64,000 nt of DNA from an uncultured Maribacter sp. (GCA_947504045.1 CANNFY010000001.1:496001-560000), one strand, 5' to 3'; positions 21,111 through 31,944 are shown, counted from the stretch's first letter. Notes: generated by a model from the sequence alone, not told the origin. A program made the numbers and translations.

Positions 21111-22739
21111 TTAGTGTTTTATGTTTTTGGCTTTTAAAAATCTATCTAGATTTTCTTGGTTTAATGCATCACTATCTCCATATTTTGCTCTCATTTTTTC
21201 TAGTTGTACATGCATATTTTCTTTTACACTTGCATAAGAGGCATCTTCATAAAGGTTATGCATTTCTGTGGGGTCTTTTTCTAGATCGTACAATTCCCAC
21301 TTATCAATATCATGATAAAAATGAATAAGCTTATACCTATCTGTTCTTACTCCGTAATGGCGTTTTACTTTATGCTCTGCAGGGTATTCATAAAAAGTAT
21401 AATAAATAGCGTTTCGCCACTCGCTTGTTTCGCCACTTACTAATTTTCTTAAAGATTCCCCTTGTATACTTTCGTCAATTTCTACATTGGCATAATCTAA
21501 AAATGTTGGTGCAAAATCTATATTCTGTACTAACTCTTCTATAACCGTACCGGGTTTAATTTCTTTAGGATATTTCATTAAAATAGGGGTTCTAAAAGAC
21601 TCTTCATACATAAAGCGCTTATCAAACCAACCGTGTTCTCCTAAATAAAAACCTTGGTCTGATGTGTATACGACAATTGTATTTTCTTCTAACCCATTTT
21701 CTTTTAAATAATCTAAAACCTGTCCAACACCATCATCTACAGATTGTATGGTTCTAAGATAATCGTGCATGTATCTATTATATTTCCAAATTGCTAGATC
21801 TTTTCCTTTTAAGTTTTTAGATTTAAAATCTGTAATAATAGGATCATAATAGGCATCCCAAGCTGCTTTTTGCTCCTCGGTCATTCTATCATACTTTCTT
21901 TGGAACATACCTCTGTATTTGGTTTTAAGCTCGCCTTCTTTATCTAGCATTTTTAAATCATAAACCAAATCCATGTCTTTATAAATACTCATTTCTTGGG
22001 CAGCTGCAGCAGGCCTATCTTTATAATCATCAAAGAAATTGGCAGGAGGATCAAAGGTGATGCTATCCATTAATGTTAAGTATTTTTCTTCTGGCATCCA
22101 GGTTCTATGCGGAGCTTTTTGATGATACATTAACATAAATGGTTTTTCTTTATTACGCTTTGTATCTAACCAATCTAAAGCAATATCTGTAGTAACATGG
22201 GTTATATAACCCGGATATGTTTTTTTAACCCCATTTTCTATAAAGTCTGGAGAATAGTACTGCCCTTGACCTGGAAGCACATTAGAATAATTAAATCCTT
22301 GTGGTAAACCATCTAGGTGTATTTTACCAACTAAAGCCGTTTCGTAGCCATTTTTTTGTAAGGCTTTAGCAAAATTATCTTGATCCCAATTAAAAGGACG
22401 AATATTATCTACTTTACCATTAACAAAACTATGTTTACCTGTAAGCATTGCAGCTCTACTTGGTGCACATATAGAGTTATTTACAAACCCTTTATTAAAA
22501 ATTGCACCCTCTTTAGCTATCCTATCTATATTTGGGGTGTTATTTAGTCCATGCCCATAAGCACTAATAGCTTGGTATGCATGATCGTCGCTCATTATAA
22601 ATATAATGTTAGGTTGCTTTGTTTCGCCTACTTCTTCTTTTTTGGCTTGTTTACAACTATATACTAATAGCAATATTCCTAATAATAGACAAAGACTAAA
22701 GTTTGCTCTTAAATTCATAATTAATTTTATTCTTTTCAT
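21111..22739 (-). CDS. Sulfatase (Cys-type; 'LGEHGWFDKR' subgroup), lipoprotein
   Basis: 'MSDDHAYQAISAYGHG', 'CAPSRAAMLTGKHSF', 'TSDQGFYLGEHGWFDKRFMYEES'; lipobox 'VYSC'. Confidence 0.94.
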   Translation of the reverse strand: MKRIKLIMNLRANFSLCLLLGILLLVYSCKQAKKEEVGETKQPNIIFIMSDDHAYQAISAYGHGLNNTPNIDRIAKEGAIFNKGFVNNSICAPSRAAMLTGKHSFVNGKVDNIRPFNWDQDNFAKALQKNGYETALVGKIHLDGLPQGFNYSNVLPGQGQYYSPDFIENGVKKTYPGYITHVTTDIALDWLDTKRNKEKPFMLMYHQKAPHRTWMPEEKYLTLMDSITFDPPANFFDDYKDRPAAAAQEMSIYKDMDLVYDLKMLDKEGELKTKYRGMFQRKYDRMTEEQKAAWDAYYDPIITDFKSKNLKGKDLAIWKYNRYMHDYLRTIQSVDDGVGQVLDYLKENGLEENTIVVYTSDQGFYLGEHGWFDKRFMYEESFRTPILMKYPKEIKPGTVIEELVQNIDFAPTFLDYANVEIDESIQGESLRKLVSGETSEWRNAIYYTFYEYPAEHKVKRHYGVRTDRYKLIHFYHDIDKWELYDLEKDPTEMHNLYEDASYASVKENMHVQLEKMRAKYGDSDALNQENLDRFLKAKNIKH

Positions 22740-22899
22740 AAATTGAATATTACATTAAAGGGAGGACCTTATTAAGATTCTCCCTTTTTAATACTAACAT
22801 AACTCTAACTTAATCACTTAATAAAGTAAATAACATATAAGAAGAGGATGAAATTAATTCGACCAATAACAAATCTAAAAAGGCGTTGGTGAAAAATTT

Positions 22900-24087
22900 C
22901 TAATTGTCATAAGTTAAATACGCAGAAACCAACCAGTGGTTGGCTTTTCCTTTTTCCATTTTTGTAGCTGGAATACGTATTTTTAAGTTTTGTTCTCCTT
23001 TAGATAAGTCTCCTAAAGAAACTACATAAGGTTCTACTTTTGAGCCAGGACACCAATTAGATCTAGATAAATCAGATGATGCTAGTCTTTCTTTTATTTC
23101 TATTAATTCTCTCTCTTTAGTTTCGCGGTTTCTAGTATACGCAGAGTCTTTACGAATCCAAACACCAGAATGTGGATTAAACCTCCTAAAAGAAGCACAA
23201 TCATCTCGCCAAGGAATGGTATCTAACACCAATTTGGTATTAAAATAAACACTATTTTTTATTTTAATAAATTCATCTCCTCCGCTATGTCCTCCATGAC
23301 CTGTAGTAATGTAATGTAGTTTTGCATTTTTAATGTTTTTGTCTAATTTAAAATCAAACTCTAATGCTTTTTCGGCAAAAAAATGTGGTAGCCCTTGCCC
23401 TTTTACATAGTTAATTGCATTTACCAAAGGCATTACTTTTTGCTTCTTTTTTGCTCTTCCACTATAGTTTAAGCTAAGATCTACTTTATACCCTTTTTTT
23501 ACCCAACAGTCTATAAAAACTCCTACATAAAAAGTACCTGTTGTTATTTCTTCTAAATGTGAAATATCTTGATTCCAAACTACTTCTTTTTCCCATTTAG
23601 GAATATACACAGGTCTTCGGTACTTAACTTTATTATCGCTATAATAACCTACTCCGAAAGGAGTCATAAAACGTAATAATTCTACAGGTGCTTTATAATT
23701 ATCTGTAGACAAAACACCACCATGCTTTTCTGTTATAAATGATGCCTCAGGAAATTTTTTATCTCCTTTTGATGCATCTATTATTGAGATTAACTCTGGA
23801 TTTGTTACCACAAAACAGGAACCAGATTTATCCCATTTATCGCCATTAGATCTTAAAACCATTTTTAAATTTACATCGGTTCCATTTGGAAAAAGAGGTG
23901 CTGTAACTTTTTTTAAAACCACTCTTCCGCCTTGCAACCTTATAACATCTGGATCTACATTAGTACTATCTGGTTTTCCAAAATTTATTAATTGGTTTGT
24001 AAATACTTTTTTCTGAATAGCTTTTTGAGAAATTGCAGTTGTACATGTAATTACAAATAGCACTAAAAATAATCCGCCTTTTTTCAT
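22900..24087 (-). CDS. PNGase F-like peptide-N-glycosidase
   Basis: 'YITTGHGGHSGGDEFIKIKNSVYFN', 'IPWRDDCASFRRFNPHSGVW', 'SSDLSRSNWCPGSKVEPYVVSLGDL' match the known PNGase F core; signal peptide. Confidence 0.9.
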   Translation of the reverse strand: MKKGGLFLVLFVITCTTAISQKAIQKKVFTNQLINFGKPDSTNVDPDVIRLQGGRVVLKKVTAPLFPNGTDVNLKMVLRSNGDKWDKSGSCFVVTNPELISIIDASKGDKKFPEASFITEKHGGVLSTDNYKAPVELLRFMTPFGVGYYSDNKVKYRRPVYIPKWEKEVVWNQDISHLEEITTGTFYVGVFIDCWVKKGYKVDLSLNYSGRAKKKQKVMPLVNAINYVKGQGLPHFFAEKALEFDFKLDKNIKNAKLHYITTGHGGHSGGDEFIKIKNSVYFNTKLVLDTIPWRDDCASFRRFNPHSGVWIRKDSAYTRNRETKERELIEIKERLASSDLSRSNWCPGSKVEPYVVSLGDLSKGEQNLKIRIPATKMEKGKANHWLVSAYLTYDN

Positions 24088-26303
24088 TTTAAATGTATAT
24101 TTAATGTTGCTCCGTTAATTAAATCTGAATGGTTTATAAAATAACTTTTATGTTCTTTGCCGTTTCTTTGAATAGTAGAAATTACCCCTTCTTTAGCACC
24201 TGTTCTAGTTATTACTAACTCTTTACCATTGTAGTATTTTTGATCAAGAGCAATTGTAACTTTATCAAACATAGGAGCTGTTATCGTATAAAAAGGTTCT
24301 CCTGGAGAAATTGGGTAAATTCCCATCATACTATAAATTAACCAAGCAGACATAGTTCCTGTATCATCATTACCCGGTAAACCATCTGGGGTATTTTTAA
24401 AATATTTTTTTACCAGCTCTCTTACCTTATTTTGACTGCGCCATTCTTCTCCTTGCACATAATTAAATAAATACGGGTATCCTATATCTGGTTCATTAGC
24501 CATATCAAACTGGTTGGTACTAAATACTTTTTGTAATTGACTACTAAATTTTCTTTTTCCTCCCATAAGTTTTATCAACCCTTTAGTGTCATGTGATACC
24601 ATAAATGCGTATTGCCAAGCATTGCCTTCTATAAAACCAATGTTTTTTGTAAAGTTTGCTCCTGCTAAAGGATCAAAAGGCTCATACCAAGAGCCATCTA
24701 TTTTCTTTGGGCGTAACAGTTTTAAATTTTTATCATATAAATTTCTGTAGGTAAATGCTTGTTTTGAAAACCTTTTATAGTCTTCCTTTTTGCCAAGTTC
24801 TTTTGCTAATAACGCAATGGAATAATCGCTAATATTATATTCTTGAGTTGTAGAAACAGACCCATTATTTTTGGTAGTTAAATACCCATTAGTTACATAT
24901 TCTTTTATTCCAGGTCGTAATGGATTATTCTCTAATTGCGTAGCACTTTTACGCATAGCCTCATAGGCTTTTTCTATATCAAAATCTTTAATCCCTTTTA
25001 AATAAGTATCTACCAATACAATACCTGCAGGATCCCCAACCATGGTTGTGGTTTCTGTTGCATTTAACTCCCATTTTGGTAACCAACCACTTTCATCATA
25101 TATATTAAGCATACTTTTTACCATATTAGATTGTTGCTTAGGGTATATTAATGACATAAGAGCATGTAGGTTTCTATACGTATCCCAAAAAGAAAAAACT
25201 GTAAAACGAGTACCTTCTGTTTTTAAAGTTTCTCTTGTGGCCATACTTGGATATTCCCCATTATAATCATTCAGGGTATTTGGATGTATTAAGGTATGAT
25301 ATAAAGCAGTATAAAAAATAGTTTTATCATCCTCTGAACCGCCTTCTACCTTAATTTTTTGTAGTAATGTATTCCAGTTTAATGCTGTTTTGCTATACAC
25401 CTCTTCAAAAGACAAATCTTTTGTTTCTTTTTCTAAATTTTCTCTTGCATTTTCTATGCTTATATATGACACTCCAACTTTTACCTCTACAGTAGTTGGT
25501 TTACTAAAATTATATTTAAAATAAGCTCCAATACTATCGCCAACTACCTCTTTACGATAGCCTTTTAGTATTCTTGTTTTTCCATTATAAGGCATCCATT
25601 CTGCCTCTACACCTTTGTATGTTTTAGGTGTTTTCCAAACTCCATATTCCTTTGCTGGCTTACTAAATTTAGCTACAAAATATACCGGATACGCTTCTTC
25701 TGGTTTGTAATAACAAAAAGTACCTACATTACGAACTCCTTCTATTTCCGTTGCAGATACAATTTTAACTGTTGCCCCTTGCTCATTAGTTAAACCTACA
25801 CCTAGGTTTAATAAAATATTAGATTCTCCTTCTGGAAAAGAATATCTAGAAACTCCTGTTCTGGTAGATGCAGTAGTTTCTACATTTATATTATACTTTT
25901 CTAATTTTGTACTATAATAACCAGCCTTTGCAACTTCATTTGTATAGGTACTACCGTATTTTAAATGATTAGTTTCTAACTTTCCAGTAGTAGGCATCAT
26001 AAGTATTACCCCTAAATCTGGACAACCTACTCCACTTAAATTAACATGAGAAAAACCGGTTAAAAATGTATTTTCTTTTACATACGGGTTAGACAACCAC
26101 CTACTATCTTTTTCTAATACATTTTGCTTGCCTGAAACATTAAAGGGCGATACACTTACCATTCCTCTTGGAGCAATTGCCCCTGGATTTGTTGCGCCAA
26201 AATTAGATGTTCCTATAAATGGGTTTACATAATTAGAAAATTCTTGCGCATTTAAAGCAACGCCGTATAGTAAAACAATGTATAAAAAGATTTTTTTTTT
26301 CAT
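24084..26303 (-). CDS. GH92 alpha-mannosidase
   Basis: 'YVNPFIGTSNFGATNPGAIAPRGMVSVSPF', 'GFSHVNLSGVGCPDLG', 'FWDTYRNLHALMSL', 'GNDDTGTMSAWLIYSMMGIYPISPG'. Confidence 0.95.
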   Translation of the reverse strand: MKKKIFLYIVLLYGVALNAQEFSNYVNPFIGTSNFGATNPGAIAPRGMVSVSPFNVSGKQNVLEKDSRWLSNPYVKENTFLTGFSHVNLSGVGCPDLGVILMMPTTGKLETNHLKYGSTYTNEVAKAGYYSTKLEKYNINVETTASTRTGVSRYSFPEGESNILLNLGVGLTNEQGATVKIVSATEIEGVRNVGTFCYYKPEEAYPVYFVAKFSKPAKEYGVWKTPKTYKGVEAEWMPYNGKTRILKGYRKEVVGDSIGAYFKYNFSKPTTVEVKVGVSYISIENARENLEKETKDLSFEEVYSKTALNWNTLLQKIKVEGGSEDDKTIFYTALYHTLIHPNTLNDYNGEYPSMATRETLKTEGTRFTVFSFWDTYRNLHALMSLIYPKQQSNMVKSMLNIYDESGWLPKWELNATETTTMVGDPAGIVLVDTYLKGIKDFDIEKAYEAMRKSATQLENNPLRPGIKEYVTNGYLTTKNNGSVSTTQEYNISDYSIALLAKELGKKEDYKRFSKQAFTYRNLYDKNLKLLRPKKIDGSWYEPFDPLAGANFTKNIGFIEGNAWQYAFMVSHDTKGLIKLMGGKRKFSSQLQKVFSTNQFDMANEPDIGYPYLFNYVQGEEWRSQNKVRELVKKYFKNTPDGLPGNDDTGTMSAWLIYSMMGIYPISPGEPFYTITAPMFDKVTIALDQKYYNGKELVITRTGAKEGVISTIQRNGKEHKSYFINHSDLINGATLNIHLK

Positions 26304-26409
26304 AGGTAACTATTCATCTTAGGGTATTAAGTACTCCTAAAATATTAATTTAACTTCTAAATTAAACCCAATAAAAAACTTTAACGCTTTACCGTTTTTA
26401 TATTTATTG

Positions 26410-28752
26410 CTAATTAATTAGAATTTCATCTAAAAAAAGCCAACGTTCTTTAGCATTTTTAGCGTTTTGTGCTATACTAGTATTTATTTTTACAAAACGT
26501 ACTTTTCTACTTTTAAAGCTTAGTTTAAAATCTTTTAATTCCGGTTCTTCTGTTTCTGAAAAAGGTCTTTTAAACTCTGTTACTTTTTCAAAATTAATCC
26601 CATCTGCAGAAACAAAAACTTGCATTAAGGTTGGAAAATAAATTCCGTTTTTTTGATTTTCCATACTTCCAACAGTAACCTTACTTATTGGTTTTGGCTC
26701 TTCTAAATCTATAATTATTTCTGCTGATGTGTTTAACCAAGCCTGCCACCTACCATCTCTAAAGTTTTTTGTGCCACGCATAGTATTTACCAAATTATAT
26801 GCACCAGAACCCTGATATTTTTGATGATATGCGGTTTTATAATCTACTTGGTTTGAAACGGCTTTATGAAAAGTAATTGTATCGTAAAAAACTCTACCAA
26901 CAGCTTGCTCATTTTTAAACAAACTAGCTTTTAGTGTTGTGGTTTTATTTATGGTAATTGGCTCTGAAAATTTAGTAGCATTTGCACTTAACTCATTTTT
27001 ATCTAGAACATATCTAATATCTGAATTTGAATATTCATTCTGTAATGTTAATGCTATAGATTTATTATTACTATTCACCTCAGCTTTAGAACCTATTACA
27101 AATGTACTTTTTGCATAATTAATATCTAGCAAATTATAACGTGTTAACATAGTTTGTAAACGCTCCGAAAAATTATCCCAATTTCTAGATTCTTTGGTAC
27201 TCCAAACCGTTTCTGATAATGCAGTAATACGAGGAAAAATCATGTATTGCGAATGCTTTTCTGTAGGTATATGCTCTGACCAAAGATTAGCTTGCCCCCC
27301 TAAAATATGCTTCGCTTGATCTGCTGTTAAATCTTCTACAATAGGATCAAATTTATAAACTTTACTAACAGATAAAACACTACCGCCTGCAATAGGCTCA
27401 AACTCTGGTGGCCCTTGATAATAATCAAAATAACAAAAGCCAACTGGTGTCATTACAACATCATTACCATGTTTTGCAGCTTCTATACCACCTTTAACAC
27501 CGCGCCAGCTCATAACCGTTGCATCTGGTGCTAAACCTCCCTCTAAAATTTCATCCCAACCAATAAGTTTTTTTCCTTTAGAATTAATGAACTTCTCCAT
27601 TCTTTTTATAAAGTAACTCTGCAGTTCTTCTACATTTTCTAAACCTTCACTAGCAATTCTTTTTTTACAAAAAGGGCACTTTTCCCAATTGGTTTTGGTA
27701 GCTTCATCTCCTCCTATATGAATGTATTTAGATGGAAATATTTCCATCACTTCTAAAAGCACATTTTCTAAAAATTCGAAAGTAGTTTCTTTGCCTGCAC
27801 AATAAATATCGGTTATTGGCCAAAGAGCACCAGAGGGTACTCCAATTTGCTTAGGGGTATCAAAACAAGCTAATTCTGGATATGCAGCAATAGCACTAGA
27901 TACATGTGCAGGCATTTCAATTTCTGGTACTACCTCTACTCCTTTTAAAGTAGCGTAGGCAACAATTTCTTTTAATTCTTCTTGAGTTAAGAATCCTCCA
28001 TAAGTTCCTTTTGCATTAGGACTATTTTCGGTTCTAGAATTCCAAGGAATATCTTCTTGGTCTACTCTCCAAGCACCAACCTCGGTTAATTTTGGATATT
28101 TTTTAATCTCTATACGCCAACCTTGGTCATCTACTAAGTGTAAATGCAAAATATTCATCTTATGCATAGACAAGGCATCTATAGTTTCCTTTATATATTC
28201 TTTATCAAAAAAATGACGAGATAAATCTAACATTAAGCCGCGCCACGGAAACCTAGGACCATCCTTTATGCTAACACTTGGCACTTGCCAAACAATATTT
28301 TCTACCCTTTTGGAACTTTCAATCTCTACGGGTAATAACTGTCTAAGACTTTGTATAGCATATAAAAACCCTGCAGAACTAGATGCAGATATAGTCACTT
28401 CTTTTTTAGTAACATTTATTTCGTAAGCCTCTTTTTTAAGGTCTTTATTGGTTTTAAATATTACTTTATTTTCTTTTGGTGATTTTGCATTTGACACAAG
28501 CTCCAAATTCCAGCCTGTAACATTTTTAAATTTTTTAATTAACAGTTCTGATGCTATCTTTTGTGCATCAGTAGAAGTAACAAATTTGGTGTTCTTATTA
28601 AAGAAAAATACTCCTGAGTTAATTTGTAAAGAGGCAACTTTAGGTATTATTTGTATATCAGATTCTTTGTATACTTTTTCTTGTTGATTACAAGAGCTTA
28701 TAACCAAACTAAAAAAAAGAATCCAACCTAATTTTATTTTAACCCTTGCCAT
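26410..28752 (-). CDS. GH20 beta-N-acetylhexosaminidase with C-terminal F5/8-like domain, lipoprotein
   Basis: 'RGLMLDLSRHFFDK', 'HLHLVDDQGWRIEIKKYPKLTE', 'HIGGDEATK', 'GWDEIL'; lipobox 'VISSC'; C-terminal discoidin-like 'KPISKVTVGSMENQKNGIYFPTLMQVFVSADG'. Confidence 0.94.
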   Translation of the reverse strand: MARVKIKLGWILFFSLVISSCNQQEKVYKESDIQIIPKVASLQINSGVFFFNKNTKFVTSTDAQKIASELLIKKFKNVTGWNLELVSNAKSPKENKVIFKTNKDLKKEAYEINVTKKEVTISASSSAGFLYAIQSLRQLLPVEIESSKRVENIVWQVPSVSIKDGPRFPWRGLMLDLSRHFFDKEYIKETIDALSMHKMNILHLHLVDDQGWRIEIKKYPKLTEVGAWRVDQEDIPWNSRTENSPNAKGTYGGFLTQEELKEIVAYATLKGVEVVPEIEMPAHVSSAIAAYPELACFDTPKQIGVPSGALWPITDIYCAGKETTFEFLENVLLEVMEIFPSKYIHIGGDEATKTNWEKCPFCKKRIASEGLENVEELQSYFIKRMEKFINSKGKKLIGWDEILEGGLAPDATVMSWRGVKGGIEAAKHGNDVVMTPVGFCYFDYYQGPPEFEPIAGGSVLSVSKVYKFDPIVEDLTADQAKHILGGQANLWSEHIPTEKHSQYMIFPRITALSETVWSTKESRNWDNFSERLQTMLTRYNLLDINYAKSTFVIGSKAEVNSNNKSIALTLQNEYSNSDIRYVLDKNELSANATKFSEPITINKTTTLKASLFKNEQAVGRVFYDTITFHKAVSNQVDYKTAYHQKYQGSGAYNLVNTMRGTKNFRDGRWQAWLNTSAEIIIDLEEPKPISKVTVGSMENQKNGIYFPTLMQVFVSADGINFEKVTEFKRPFSETEEPELKDFKLSFKSRKVRFVKINTSIAQNAKNAKERWLFLDEILIN

Positions 28753-28764
28753 GTAAAGAAATTA

Positions 28765-29859
28765 TTACTTAGATATCTTAATTACTTCAAATTGCTCATC
28801 TGTCATATGATAATCATCAAAAAAGGCAACACCAGAGGCGCCATTATCTTTTGCTAATTTAATTGCAAACTTTAATGCATCAGGTGTTAATTTTGGGGTA
28901 TATAAGCCTGTATGTACTTCCGTTGGCTTACCTTCTAAATCTTGTACGCCTTGAGCAGTTGCATAACCAATCCAATCTAACTCTTCATTATAAAAGTTAT
29001 AATATATCATAGGTAAAACCATATCTATTTTCCATTTATCCCAACGCTGACGTACCATATGATCTGCCATTTCTGGATAAGGGAATACTGCTGCACTTAA
29101 TTTTTTATCGTGTTTATGAACTATATCATAAGCTTCATCTACTAAAGATTTAATTTCATTTAAACGGAAATTTTTCCACTCAATATCTATTGCTGGGTTT
29201 TCCATTTTTCTAGGATCTTTATGATGAAGTGCTATAAATTTATTTACACTAGCGTCTGAATAATCAAAATCATAGTCTGGTAATTCTTCTTCTTGTTTTA
29301 AATTATATTTAGGAAGTAACCCTATAGGCAAATACACATCTGGATAGCGTATATAATCTAAATGTACACTTGTAACCCCTTCTACTTTTGCTAAACCTTC
29401 TACTAAACTTAAAATATGTTTTCTTGCATCCGGATGACTAGGAGAAAGCCATTGGTAGTAACCAACATAAGGGCGCTCATCAAAACAAGATTTTCCGCTT
29501 CTACTAACCATATACCAGTCTGGGTGTTGTTGTGCTATAGAATCGCCAGGTCTATTTGTTGTAAACATCCACGCGTGTACTTCTAAACCTGCTTTAGTAG
29601 CAATTGGAGCAACTCTTTTAAGTAATTCTGGATCTGCACCTGTGTTAATTAAAACAGCATCAATACCGTTATTCTTTAATTTATTAAAATGTGCAGCATA
29701 GGAAGAGTCTGATTTTTTATGCCCTGCAGTAATCCAATTCCAATATTTAAAATCCGATTTTTCAGGTACCGTTTCTTTTGCTTCTTTTTCTTTAACCGTA
29801 TTATAACAAGATACTAATGCTAATAACACGACTAAAAAAACTACACTTAACTTTTTCAT
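28765..29859 (-). CDS. GHL10 (DUF187)-like putative glycoside hydrolase, lipoprotein
   Basis: 'GLEVHAWMFTTNRPG', 'QWLSPSHPDARKHILSLVEGLAKVEGVTSVHLDYIRYPD', 'VLPMIYYNFYNEELDW'; lipobox 'ALVSC'. Confidence 0.8.
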   Translation of the reverse strand: MKKLSVVFLVVLLALVSCYNTVKEKEAKETVPEKSDFKYWNWITAGHKKSDSSYAAHFNKLKNNGIDAVLINTGADPELLKRVAPIATKAGLEVHAWMFTTNRPGDSIAQQHPDWYMVSRSGKSCFDERPYVGYYQWLSPSHPDARKHILSLVEGLAKVEGVTSVHLDYIRYPDVYLPIGLLPKYNLKQEEELPDYDFDYSDASVNKFIALHHKDPRKMENPAIDIEWKNFRLNEIKSLVDEAYDIVHKHDKKLSAAVFPYPEMADHMVRQRWDKWKIDMVLPMIYYNFYNEELDWIGYATAQGVQDLEGKPTEVHTGLYTPKLTPDALKFAIKLAKDNGASGVAFFDDYHMTDEQFEVIKISK

Positions 29860-29865
29860 AATAGT

Positions 29866-30927
29866 TTATTTTAATAAAAATTTTCCGTCTTCTCTAATAC
29901 TTAATTTTTTTCCAGAAAAAGGACTTGTAACAACTACATTCCACCCCATACTATGATTTTCTAGTTTTGGTTTAAGTATTTTATTTTCTACTTTAATTTC
30001 TTTAATATCTAACTCTTCTAATGTAGTTGCCCATTTTGTATTCTTTTCTAAATAGGCTTTTTGTTTTCTGTATATTTCAAATAACTTCCATTTTATTTTT
30101 TCGTCATTAGAAATATTAAAATCAAACTTTTCTCCTGCTGTTTTAGATGTGAAATACACATAACCCCATTTTTCTGGTTCGTGCATATTTACCACATGCA
30201 TTGGGCTCCACACCCAATTATACTCATGTAAAAGTTTTCCTTTTTTATCTTTTTTTCTTTGATAAACACCATTAGTTACTTGATGATCCCAATTAACTCT
30301 AGAAAAATTTACTCTCCAGAATTTATCTTTTGGAACATTTTTATGATAATAACCTGCTTTATATGCTGCCCATGGAATGGCCATTTCTAAAACCCAACCC
30401 TTATCTACATCTTGTGGATTGTTTAGTGTTCCGTCTACTTTTACAGCAGATTTTAAACCTGTTAAAGTCCAATCATTCAACACCACATTTTTTTCTCTGT
30501 ACGGTTTATTTACAAATAAATCCCAAACTGTATTTAGAGCATTTATTTCTAACTCGTAGTAATTATAGGTGTCGCCATCGGGATCAATAAAAACTTCAAA
30601 ATCGTTATTATGAAAAACAATAGTATCCCGTTTTTTTAAATTGCCCCAAACATGTGGTTCTTCTAATTTAGCTAGGATATAAAAATAGGTGTTGTCCCAA
30701 AGCATTTTTACCTGTGTTTTATATTTAGGTTGCTTTGTTCCTTCAATATCTATAAATGGTTCTGACCACGCCACTTTACCCCAAGAAGGGTCGTTTTCTT
30801 CGCCATCTATTATAATAGTTTCGGGGGTTTGGTAGGCTACATAACTTTTAGGCACTACACTAGGTTGTTGTGCGCAACTAAAGGTTGATATTACAAAAAC
30901 TCCTAAAACTAAAATTTTAATATTCAT
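29866..30927 (-). CDS. CBM9-like (family 9 carbohydrate-binding) lipoprotein
   Basis: 'IIIDGEENDPSWGKVAWSEPF', 'VKMLWDNTYFYILAKLEEPHVWG', 'NNDFEVFIDPDGDTYNYYELEINALNTVWDL', 'WVLEMAIPWAAY'; lipobox 'STFSC'. Confidence 0.82.
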   Translation of the reverse strand: MNIKILVLGVFVISTFSCAQQPSVVPKSYVAYQTPETIIIDGEENDPSWGKVAWSEPFIDIEGTKQPKYKTQVKMLWDNTYFYILAKLEEPHVWGNLKKRDTIVFHNNDFEVFIDPDGDTYNYYELEINALNTVWDLFVNKPYREKNVVLNDWTLTGLKSAVKVDGTLNNPQDVDKGWVLEMAIPWAAYKAGYYHKNVPKDKFWRVNFSRVNWDHQVTNGVYQRKKDKKGKLLHEYNWVWSPMHVVNMHEPEKWGYVYFTSKTAGEKFDFNISNDEKIKWKLFEIYRKQKAYLEKNTKWATTLEELDIKEIKVENKILKPKLENHSMGWNVVVTSPFSGKKLSIREDGKFLLK

Positions 30928-30939
30928 CTATTTTACTAA

Positions 30940-31911
30940 TTACAAACTATTGTTTTTTGTAAATTCTACCACCTCACTAAGTTTTCCGAATGCTAAAGCA
31001 ACTACCGTGTCTGCTGCACCATAATATACAGCTAATTTGTCTTCTTCAACATCATGTAAGGCCGCACAAGGGAAAACTACATTAGGAACATCGCCAACTT
31101 GTTCATAAATCTCAGCCGGACCTAATAAATAAGGCTGTGTTCTATATTTTACTTTGTCTGGGCTATTCTCGTCTAAAAGTGATGCACCCATAGCATATCT
31201 AAATCCATTACACGTATTAATTACACCATGGTAAAGCATTAACCAACCGCTATCTGTAAGAATTGGAATAGGGCCTGCTCCTATTTTTGTACATTGCCAT
31301 GCACTATCTACAAAGTCTGATGCTTTCATTACACAACGGTGCTCTCCCCAATACTTCATATCTGGACTGTAGCTTATGTAAATATCTCCAAAAGGTGTAT
31401 GTCCATTATCACTTGGTCTGCTTAACATAGCATATTTACCATTTATTTTTTGAGGAAATAATACTCCGTTTCTATTAAATGGTAAAAAAGCATTTTCGCA
31501 TTGAAAAAACTCTTTAAAATCAAAAGTATACCCAATACCAATGGTTGGACCATGATACCCATTACACCAAGTAATCCAATACCTATCTTCTATAAATACT
31601 ACTCTTGGGTCGTACTTATAATCAGACTCTATCATTTCGGTATTTCCTGCCATCATCTCTATTGGGTCATGGTTTATGTCCCAATTTATACCGTCTTTAC
31701 TAAAGCCTGCAAAAATATTCATTTGCACTGCTTTATTATCACACCTAAAAACACCTGCAAAACCATCTTTAAAAGGTACAACTGCACTATTAAATATGCT
31801 GTTAGAGGATGGTATAGCGTATCTATCAATTATAGGGTTTTTACTATACCTCCACATAACATCCTTACAGTTATCTGGTTTTTCTTGCCAAGGTATGCTC
31901 TTCATTTTCAT
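30940..31911 (-). CDS. GH130 glycoside phosphorylase (beta-mannoside type), no signal peptide
   Basis: '[32 protein letters not shown]', '[27 protein letters not shown]', '[26 protein letters not shown]'. Confidence 0.9.
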   Translation of the reverse strand: MKMKSIPWQEKPDNCKDVMWRYSKNPIIDRYAIPSSNSIFNSAVVPFKDGFAGVFRCDNKAVQMNIFAGFSKDGINWDINHDPIEMMAGNTEMIESDYKYDPRVVFIEDRYWITWCNGYHGPTIGIGYTFDFKEFFQCENAFLPFNRNGVLFPQKINGKYAMLSRPSDNGHTPFGDIYISYSPDMKYWGEHRCVMKASDFVDSAWQCTKIGAGPIPILTDSGWLMLYHGVINTCNGFRYAMGASLLDENSPDKVKYRTQPYLLGPAEIYEQVGDVPNVVFPCAALHDVEEDKLAVYYGAADTVVALAFGKLSEVVEFTKNNSL

Positions 31912-31944
31912 TTTTTTATTAATTAATATCTACTGTAAAAAAAA

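Noticed and set aside
22855-22870. Single GGTCGAATT-like half-site in the gap upstream of the 21111-22739 sulfatase, considered as a third LytTR box
   Set aside because: No partner 21 bp away on either side, and one mismatch to GTYKAART.
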